NCBI GenBank assembly: GCA_963718355.1
Contig: CAVQZA010000020.1
Location: forward strand, 124,001 to 188,000
Reading direction: 5' to 3'
Length of the DNA stretch: 64,000 bases
Origin: CAVQZA01 sp963718355
Lineage (GTDB): Bacteria; Actinomycetota; Thermoleophilia; Gaiellales; Gaiellaceae
The notes beneath the pieces were generated by a model. That model searched no databases, was not told the origin of the DNA, and saw only the letters and a list, made by a program, of their open reading frames with translations. The stretch's first letter is position 1, and every line of letters begins with the position of its first letter. Made by a program: the position numbers and the translations under genes. Shown here piece after piece: positions 58,379 to 64,000 of the stretch.

Positions 58379-59269
58379 ATGGACTCGATCGAGCTGCAGG
58401 GCCTGACCAAGTCGTTCGGGTCTGTGCACGCGGTGCGTGAGATCGACATCACGATTCCCCGCGGCGAGACCCTCGCGCTGCTCGGGCCGAACGGAGCAGG
58501 CAAGTCGACGACGATCGACATGCTGCTCGGCCTCACGATGCCCGACGGCGGCACGGTGTCGCTGTTCGGGATGGAGCCGACGGCGGCGGTCGACGCAGGC
58601 GCGATCGGCGCGATGCTGCAGACCGGCGGGCTCGTTCGCGACCTCTCCGTCCGCGAGCTCGTCACCGTGATGGGGTCTCTGTACCCGAACCCGCTCGACG
58701 TCGACGAGGTGCTCGACCTGACGGGGATCGGCGAGTTCGCCGGGCGGCGCACGCAGAAGCTCTCCGGCGGCGAGACGCAGCGCACCCGCTTCGCGCTCGC
58801 GCTCGTGAGCAACCCGGAGCTGCTCGTGCTCGACGAGCCCACCGTGGCGATGGACGTCGAGGGACGGCACGCGTTCTGGAGCGCGATGCGTGCGTTCGCG
58901 GCCGGCGGCAAGACGGTCGTCTTCGCCACGCACTATCTGGAGGAGGCGGACGCGTATGCCGACCGCGTCGTGCTGATGGCGCACGGCCGGATCGTCGCCG
59001 ACGGCTCGCCGACGGAGATCAAGGCGATGGTCGGCTCGCGCCGGATCCGCGCGACGCTCCCCGGCGCCGACCTCGACGCGCTCGCGGCGCTGCCCGGCGT
59101 GACGACTGCCGACGCCCACGGCGATTCGATCGCGCTCGCGTGCTCCGACTCCGACACGGCGATCCGCGCGCTGCTCGCGCGCCACCCGGAGGTGCGCGAC
59201 ATCGAGGTCGGCGGCGCCGGCCTGGAGGAGGCGTTCCTCACGCTGACCGGAGACGAGGCGCCCGCATGA
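58379..59269 (+). CDS. ABC transporter ATP-binding protein (ABC-2 type)
   Basis: 296 aa from ATG at 58379, with TAGCTT (58366-58371) 7 nt upstream. Walker A GPNGAGKST, Q-loop MLQTGG, signature LSGGETQR, Walker B LLVLDEP and switch His FATH are all present. The C-terminal about 80 residues form the extra domain usual for drug or lipid exporters. Overlaps the permease gene by ATGA. Confidence 0.95.
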   Translation: MDSIELQGLTKSFGSVHAVREIDITIPRGETLALLGPNGAGKSTTIDMLLGLTMPDGGTVSLFGMEPTAAVDAGAIGAMLQTGGLVRDLSVRELVTVMGSLYPNPLDVDEVLDLTGIGEFAGRRTQKLSGGETQRTRFALALVSNPELLVLDEPTVAMDVEGRHAFWSAMRAFAAGGKTVVFATHYLEEADAYADRVVLMAHGRIVADGSPTEIKAMVGSRRIRATLPGADLDALAALPGVTTADAHGDSIALACSDSDTAIRALLARHPEVRDIEVGGAGLEEAFLTLTGDEAPA

Positions 59270-60003
59270 GCTCGACCACCTACGTCCGCTTCGAGCTCCT
59301 GCGCACGTTCCGAAACCGGCGGTTCCTGATCTTCTCGCTCGGGTTCCCGCTCGCGATCTACTACCTGATCGCCGCGCCGAACCGGAACGAGACCGACCTC
59401 GGCGGCTCGGGCCTCTCGGCACCGCTCTACCTGATGGTCGGCCTCGCGGCGTTCGGGACGATGAACGCGATGCTCTCGAGCGGCGCCCGGATCGCAGGCG
59501 AGCGCGCGGCGGGCTGGAACCGACAGCTGCGGATCACGCCGCTCTCGACGCGCAACTACTTCCGAGCCAAGGTGCTGACCGGCTACGTGATGGCGCTCGC
59601 GAGCCTGCTGCTCCTCTACACCGCAGGCGCGACTCTCGGCGTCTCGATGCCGGCCAACCTCTGGGTGAAGATGACCGCGCTGATCCTGGTCGGCTTGATC
59701 CCGTTCGCGGCCCTCGGGATCCTGCTCGGCCACAGCCTCACCGTCGACTCGATAGGCCCCGTGATGGGCGGCCTGACCGCGCTCCTGTCGATCCTCGGCG
59801 GCGCGTGGTTCCCCGTCCCGAGCTCCGGTGTCTTCCACGACATCGCGCAGCTTCTGCCGTCGTACTGGCTCGTGCAGGCGAGTCACATCGCGATCGGCGG
59901 CCAGGCGTGGGGGGCGAAGGGCTGGCTCGTGATGGGCACCTGGACGGTCGTGCTGACCGTGCTCGCCGGCCGAGCCTATCGACGCGACACGAAGCGGAAT
60001 TAG
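59266..60003 (+). CDS. ABC-2 type permease
   Basis: 245 aa, six membrane segments; the ABC-2 pattern LLRTFRNRRFLIFSLGFPLAIYYLI, GLAAFGTMNAMLSSGARIAGERAAGWNRQLRITPLSTRNYF and GPVMGGLTALLSILGGAWFPVPS is clear. With the upstream ATPase it forms an exporter, of the DrrAB/NatAB type in layout. Substrate unknown. Confidence 0.93.
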   Translation: MSSTTYVRFELLRTFRNRRFLIFSLGFPLAIYYLIAAPNRNETDLGGSGLSAPLYLMVGLAAFGTMNAMLSSGARIAGERAAGWNRQLRITPLSTRNYFRAKVLTGYVMALASLLLLYTAGATLGVSMPANLWVKMTALILVGLIPFAALGILLGHSLTVDSIGPVMGGLTALLSILGGAWFPVPSSGVFHDIAQLLPSYWLVQASHIAIGGQAWGAKGWLVMGTWTVVLTVLAGRAYRRDTKRN

Positions 60004-60010
60004 AGAGAGA

Positions 60011-60030
60011 CGGGGCGCTGGCACGCCCCG
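60011..60030. terminator. hairpin between the convergent permease and five-repeat genes
   Basis: CGGGGCG / CGCCCCG, 7 bp with loop CTGGCA, 8 nt after the permease stop; it can serve both strands. Confidence 0.55.
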
Positions 60031-60053
60031 CCTCCCTCCGGGAGCGGCGGGTG

Positions 60054-61838
60054 CTAGCGCCGCTTGGTCTGGCGCACCTGGTTGTGATGGTGGTGATGCT
60101 TCGGCGCCGGGCAGTTGCCGGTCGCGGTCGGCAGCACGTCGCCGTGTCGCAGGTGCCAGGCTGCGGCCGACTGGCTCAGCGTGATCCGTGTCCACTGCCG
60201 CTTCGAGTTCGTGCGGTGACAGATCGTGACCTTGGGCGGCGGGGTGGTCGAGGCACAGCGCGGGCTGTACTCGCTCGCCGTCGCGGTGTCAGAGCGGCCG
60301 CCGGAGTTCAGCGTCCACGTGAGCTTCGTCCCGCTCGGGATGCCCTTGACGGTGAACGCCGTCTTGACCTTGCCGGGCTGGAAGGCGCTCGTCTGGCCAC
60401 GATCGCTCGGCGGCGGCGAGAAGTAGTTGTCGCTGCCGACCGCGATCGTCTGGACGGTCGAGTTGTCGTTCTCGTAGCCGAAGGTCGCGTCGAAGTTCCC
60501 CTGGTTCCTGGTCACGCAGGTGACGAAGACTTCGACCTTCTTGACCGTCGGGGCGCACTGGTGGTCATTCGAGTGCGCGGTCGCTGTCCGGGTCGAGCCG
60601 CCGAAGGCGATCGTCCAGGCGAGCTTCGTCGTCAGCGGGATCCCCGTGACGGTGAACGCGCCGTGATGCGAGCCGGGCTGGAACACGGTGGTCTGGCCAC
60701 GGTCGACGGGCGGCGGCGAGAAGTAGTTGTCGCTTCCCACCGGGATCGTCTGGGCGCCCGCGTTGTCGTTCGCGTAGGCGAACGTGGCGTCGTAGGTCGT
60801 GGCGCCGCGCGTCACGCAGTCCACGGCAACGTGGATCACGCCGGTTGTCGCGGGCGTGCACGACGGGCTCGACGTGCTGGCGGTCGTCGTGCGCGACGAG
60901 CCGCCGAAGGCCACGGTCCACGTGAGCTTGGTCGCGTTCGGAATCCCGGTCACCGTGAAGGCCTTGTGGTGCGAGCCGGGCTGGAACACGGTCGTCTGGC
61001 CGCGGTCGATCGGAGGCGGCGAGATGTAGTTGTCGCTACCGACGATCACGGTCTCCGCCGTTGCGTTGTCGTTCGAGTAGGCGAAGGTCGCGTCGTAGGT
61101 CGAGGCGCCCTTCGTCACGCAGTCGACGGCGACATGGATCACCTTCGTGGTCGACGACGGTGCGCACGCGTGGCTCGAGGAGCTCGCGGTCGTGCTCCGG
61201 CTATTGACCGTCCAGGTGAGTCTCGTCGCGTTCGGAATCGCCTTCACGACGAAGGCCGCGTGATGGGAGCCGGGCGCGAAGACGGTGGTCTGGCCGCGGT
61301 CGATCGGCGGCGGCGAGAAGTAGTTGTCGCTCCCCGCGGGAACCGTCTGCGCGGTCGAGCCTTCGTTGGCGTAGGCGAAGGTCGCGTCGTAGGTGTTGTC
61401 CGCGTTCGCCGTCACGCAGTCGACCGAGACATGGATTGCGGGAACCGGCGTCGCGGCGCAGGAGTGCGAGGACGACGAGCTCACGCTCACCGACTCGGTG
61501 TGCCCGTTCAGCGTCACCGTCCAGGTGAGCTTGGACGCGTTCGGGATCGCCTTGACCGTGAACGCGTTGTGCACGGTGCCCGGCTGGAAGACGGTGGTCT
61601 GGCCGCGGTCGATCGGCGGCGGTGTGAAGTAGTTGTCACTCCCGACCGCCACCGTCTGCGCGGTCGAGTTGTCGTTCTTGTAGGCGAACGTCGCGTCGTA
61701 GGTGCCCGACCCCTGGGTCACGCAGTCGACGGACAGATGGACGAAGGTCTGGGTATGGGCGGTTCCTGCAAATGCGTTCGGAGCGAAGGCGCCGAGCACG
61801 AGCAGGAGTCCGGCTATCAGTGCGATTCGATTGCGCAT
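60054..61838 (-). CDS. secreted five-repeat protein, core paralogue
   Basis: 594 aa from ATG at 61838 (AAGGAGG upstream). Same plan as 48922-50160: signal peptide MRNRIALIAGLLLVLGAFAPNAFAG, then five (not three) repeats of about 100 residues with DCVT, YDATFAY-ND, GSDNYFSPPPIDRGQTTVFQPG and AFTV-IP, then the CHRTNSKRQWTRITLSQSAAAWHLRHGD module and a His-rich tail. Secreted, probably a beta-sandwich array. Preceded by box C. Confidence 0.88.
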   Translation of the reverse strand: MRNRIALIAGLLLVLGAFAPNAFAGTAHTQTFVHLSVDCVTQGSGTYDATFAYKNDNSTAQTVAVGSDNYFTPPPIDRGQTTVFQPGTVHNAFTVKAIPNASKLTWTVTLNGHTESVSVSSSSSHSCAATPVPAIHVSVDCVTANADNTYDATFAYANEGSTAQTVPAGSDNYFSPPPIDRGQTTVFAPGSHHAAFVVKAIPNATRLTWTVNSRSTTASSSSHACAPSSTTKVIHVAVDCVTKGASTYDATFAYSNDNATAETVIVGSDNYISPPPIDRGQTTVFQPGSHHKAFTVTGIPNATKLTWTVAFGGSSRTTTASTSSPSCTPATTGVIHVAVDCVTRGATTYDATFAYANDNAGAQTIPVGSDNYFSPPPVDRGQTTVFQPGSHHGAFTVTGIPLTTKLAWTIAFGGSTRTATAHSNDHQCAPTVKKVEVFVTCVTRNQGNFDATFGYENDNSTVQTIAVGSDNYFSPPPSDRGQTSAFQPGKVKTAFTVKGIPSGTKLTWTLNSGGRSDTATASEYSPRCASTTPPPKVTICHRTNSKRQWTRITLSQSAAAWHLRHGDVLPTATGNCPAPKHHHHHNQVRQTKRR

Positions 61839-61909
61839 GCTCGGCCTCCTTGGAAGGTTGGGTGCCAGAGGAGGGCGGACCCCGCCTCTCCGCATACTTC
61901 GGGCACGGC

Positions 61910-61953
61910 GTAACGCCCTCGTCCCAACCTTGTAAGGAGGCCGTAAAAGACAG
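61910..61953. promoter_or_regulatory. box C: four 11-bp direct repeats
   Basis: GTAACGCCCTC, GTCCCAACCTT, GTAAGGAGGCC and GTAAAAGACAG, 72 nt before the start of the five-repeat gene. Confidence 0.7.
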
Positions 61954-61962
61954 GTGTTCCGG

Positions 61963-62934
61963 CTAGCTCACCTGCCTGGTCGTGACGATCTTCGTCCACG
62001 GTCCGGCAGGCGGCGAGTCGACGAATCGCCAGCTCACCTTGTCGCTGTCGCCGTCGAGCTCCTTGAAGCCGAGGCAGCCGTTGAGGGCCGGCGAGACGTC
62101 CATGCCGGCGTTGTTGAACTGTCCCTGAGCCGGCTGCGCGCTCGTCGTGCCGAAGACATATGCGGCGTCGTGGTAGAGGCTGCCGTGCGACGGGCCTGCA
62201 TCCTCCACCTGTCCGTAACAAGTGCTCCCGTTCGGGCCGGTGATCGCCACCCAGTGGTTCTTCATGAAGCTGTAGCCCTGGTTCGTGCACTGCGACGAGC
62301 CCGCAGCCCAAGGGATCACCTGGCAGCGCTCCTTGAACGCCGTGGAGTCGTTGACGTCGTCGAACGGGAGATCGAGGTAGAACGGGTTCTCGGCCGGGTG
62401 CACGTTCGGGCTAGTCGGGAAGTAGCCGTTCGCGGCGGTTCGAGCCTCGGTCGCGCACTTGAACGTTGGGCCGGTGCCTGTGGGCCTGCCGTCGCAGCCG
62501 CCGATCGGGGCGCCTGCGCAGTCGGTAGACGGGTCGAGGCCGAGGTTCAGGCCACCCGACCAGTGAGACGCCCATTGGGAGTCGTACGTCGAACACACCT
62601 GTGAGCCGTCGGCGATCGACGCGTTGAAGATCTCGCCGACCCAGAACGTCGTCGAGACGATGTTCGTGTGCAGTGGATACGCGCCGGTGGACGCTGTCGG
62701 CGGTGGTGTCGGCGGCGTCGGCGCCGGGGCAGTGGTGGTCGTCGTCGTCGTGGTGCTCTTGGTCTTGGTGGCGGTCGTGGTCGTTGTGCTGTGATGGTGG
62801 CCGCCGCCGCCGCCCTTGCCGTTGCCTGCCTGCGCGGCAGCGGCCAGCAGGCCGAGCGCAAGGACAGCGGCCAGAAGCGCTGTCCGTTTCAGCCACGGTT
62901 GACGCGTGGCTTCGAGCCGGTTGTTTCGTCCCAT
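61963..62934 (-). CDS. secreted protein with Thr-rich linker and DPBB-like C-terminal domain
   Basis: 323 aa from ATG at 62934 (GGAGGGG upstream). Signal peptide with cleavage after AAAQA. A Gly/His then Thr/Lys/Pro-rich low-complexity linker (residues about 37-80) is followed by a Cys-containing globular domain: VSTTFWVGEIFNA, QVCSTYDSQWASHW, YSFMKNHWVAITGPNGSTCYGQVEDAGP and GMDVSPALNGCLGF. The last parts resemble RlpA/expansin-type double-psi beta-barrels, which bind or cleave cell wall glycans. Preceded by box D. Confidence 0.75.
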   Translation of the reverse strand: MGRNNRLEATRQPWLKRTALLAAVLALGLLAAAAQAGNGKGGGGGHHHSTTTTTATKTKSTTTTTTTTAPAPTPPTPPPTASTGAYPLHTNIVSTTFWVGEIFNASIADGSQVCSTYDSQWASHWSGGLNLGLDPSTDCAGAPIGGCDGRPTGTGPTFKCATEARTAANGYFPTSPNVHPAENPFYLDLPFDDVNDSTAFKERCQVIPWAAGSSQCTNQGYSFMKNHWVAITGPNGSTCYGQVEDAGPSHGSLYHDAAYVFGTTSAQPAQGQFNNAGMDVSPALNGCLGFKELDGDSDKVSWRFVDSPPAGPWTKIVTTRQVS

Positions 62935-63062
62935 GTCTGAACCCCTCCAGATCGAGCGTTGCTGGACGGCGGGCCGCACCGCCGCTCGCATTCCGCCGCT
63001 ACGTCGGCGCCGCGCGCGAGAGCATCAATCCCTCATCTGGGCGGCTAGGCTCGCGTCGCGGC

Positions 63063-63106
63063 GTAAGCCCAGGGTCCAAACTAGGTAAGGCGGAGGTAAT
63101 GCGGGT
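63063..63106. promoter_or_regulatory. box D: four 11-bp direct repeats
   Basis: GTAAGCCCAGG, GTCCAAACTAG, GTAAGGCGGAG and GTAATGCGGGT, about 130 nt before the DPBB-like secreted gene. Confidence 0.7.
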
Positions 63107-64000
63107 CTACGCGCCGGCGGCGCGTAGCTCGGCGTCACCGAGTTCATAGCCGCGTGCGATCAGACTGCGCATCGCGCTCTCCGTCCACGGTTTCTGCGAG
63201 CGGAGGCCCGGATCGAGACTGACGAGGCCGACCGAGCCGACGACCGCGATCCGCGGCACGCGCCGGTCGTGGCGGAACGGGAAGCGCGCCGCGGCGAAGC
63301 GCTCCTCGACCTCGCGCACGGCGGCGGCGCGCTCGGTCGGATCGGCCACGCTCGTCTCGAGCACGGCGCGGATGTCCGCGCCCAGCGACTCGAGCTCGGC
63401 GATCGACTCGTCCTTCTCGCGCGCCATGCGCTCCTCGAGCACGGTGTTGCGGTTGATCGAGACGCGGCCGAGGCGCGCGAGCATGTCCGCGAGGTGCGCC
63501 GGCTCGCCGCGGTCGGAGCGCTCCTCGGCCTCCTTCAGCTCGGCGATGAACGCGCGCACCGGCGGCACGCGGCCGATCCGCTCGAGCCGGTGGCGCATCG
63601 CCTGCAGCGGCAGCACGGTGAACTGCGGATAGCGCGGCAGGTAGCGGAACGAGACGATCAGCTCGACCTCGGGCCGCTCGTAGGCGTAACCGAGCGGGAA
63701 GTTGCGCACCCAGCCGCCGTCCGAGGCGATGCGGTCGCCGACGCGCATCGGCAACACGAACGCGCTCACCGCCGCGGAGGCGAGCAGCGCCTGCGCCATC
63801 TCCGCGGGCGGCGTCGTGCGCGACGAGTACGCGAGCTCGTAGCTCTCGTCCGAGCTGTCGTCGCCGTCGACGCTCAGATCGGTGGCGAGGACGACGAGCT
63901 CGATCGGCGAGTCCTGAAGCCCGAGCACGAGCTGCAGCGGATCCTCCATCCGCTCGGTGATCGTCTGCGGGAGCGCGTACTCGTGCAGCCCGAGCAGCGG
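63107..64000 (-). CDS. patatin-like phospholipase, C-terminal part (partial)
   Basis: The gene continues past the window edge; about 297 residues are visible. ELVVLATDLSVDG and LLASAAVSAFVLPMRVGDRIASDGGWVRNFPLGYAYE hold the catalytic D-G-G of the patatin Ser-Asp dyad. The nucleophile G-x-S-x-G lies upstream outside the window. The C terminus is helical with coiled-coil character. Probably a lipid acyl hydrolase. Confidence 0.8.
   Translation of the reverse strand, partial: PLLGLHEYALPQTITERMEDPLQLVLGLQDSPIELVVLATDLSVDGDDSSDESYELAYSSRTTPPAEMAQALLASAAVSAFVLPMRVGDRIASDGGWVRNFPLGYAYERPEVELIVSFRYLPRYPQFTVLPLQAMRHRLERIGRVPPVRAFIAELKEAEERSDRGEPAHLADMLARLGRVSINRNTVLEERMAREKDESIAELESLGADIRAVLETSVADPTERAAAVREVEERFAAARFPFRHDRRVPRIAVVGSVGLVSLDPGLRSQKPWTESAMRSLIARGYELGDAELRAAGA

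Overview
The window is 64 kb of high-GC bacterial chromosome. Gene content and style point to Actinomycetota, and I infer a deep lineage such as Thermoleophilia (Gaiellales or Solirubrobacterales relatives). The signs are SDR, VOC, RidA and AHSA1-type enzymes, many secreted proteins of unknown function, frequent GTG/TTG starts, and many genes whose -10 hexamer lies only 6-8 nt before the start codon, which suggests leaderless mRNAs. No rRNA, ribosomal protein operon or confirmed CRISPR array is present, so the taxonomy stays an inference.

Left core (1-28.8 kb). This part holds housekeeping and redox genes: a MarR regulator, SDR and large secreted subtilase cluster, fabI, a secreted glycosidase-like protein, an arylsulfotransferase-like protein, an ArsR-SRPBCC pair, a BolA-Grx4 pair, thioredoxin, ileS, ispH, an EamA transporter and a PLP decarboxylase. 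Its most striking gene is an AhpE-type peroxiredoxin at 16057-16515 (minus). An in-frame TGA falls exactly on the codon for the peroxidatic cysteine (codon 45). A perfect 7-bp hairpin with a CGUGA loop begins 14 nt after it. I read this as a selenoprotein with its bacterial SECIS element. It lies 8 nt downstream of a GCS2-type glutamate-cysteine ligase gene.

Genomic island (28.8-57.2 kb). A complete tRNA-Pro(TGG) at 28772-28845 shares a perfect 46-bp repeat with 57196-57241, where only the 3' part of the tRNA is present. This defines an integrated element of about 28.4 kb. Cargo: an ArsR-MMPL-glutaredoxin-like-DUF302-rhomboid-like operon; an IS element that truncates a TauE/SafE gene; pseudogenes; a 789-aa polytopic membrane protein; a collagen-like surface protein built from 162-bp tandem DNA repeats; a stand-alone Cas1 with a complete E-H-D triad and C-terminal zinc-finger-like modules; an arylsulfatase with a DUF6325 protein; a MshEN-domain protein next to a type IV pilin; and two copies of a 60-aa protein family. 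Only a possible integrase remnant remains beside the tRNA. The island's right end is gene-poor and rich in long hairpins.

Right core (57.2-64 kb). Here are an ABC-2 exporter, a five-repeat secreted protein, another secreted double-psi-beta-barrel-like protein and a partial patatin-like phospholipase. A 44-bp operator-like element made of four 11-bp direct repeats (GTAA-GTCC-GTAA-GTAA) precedes three secreted-protein genes, two here and one inside the island. A fourth copy lies in front of a possible small RNA inside the island. This suggests one OmpR/PhoB-type regulator controls both core and island loci.
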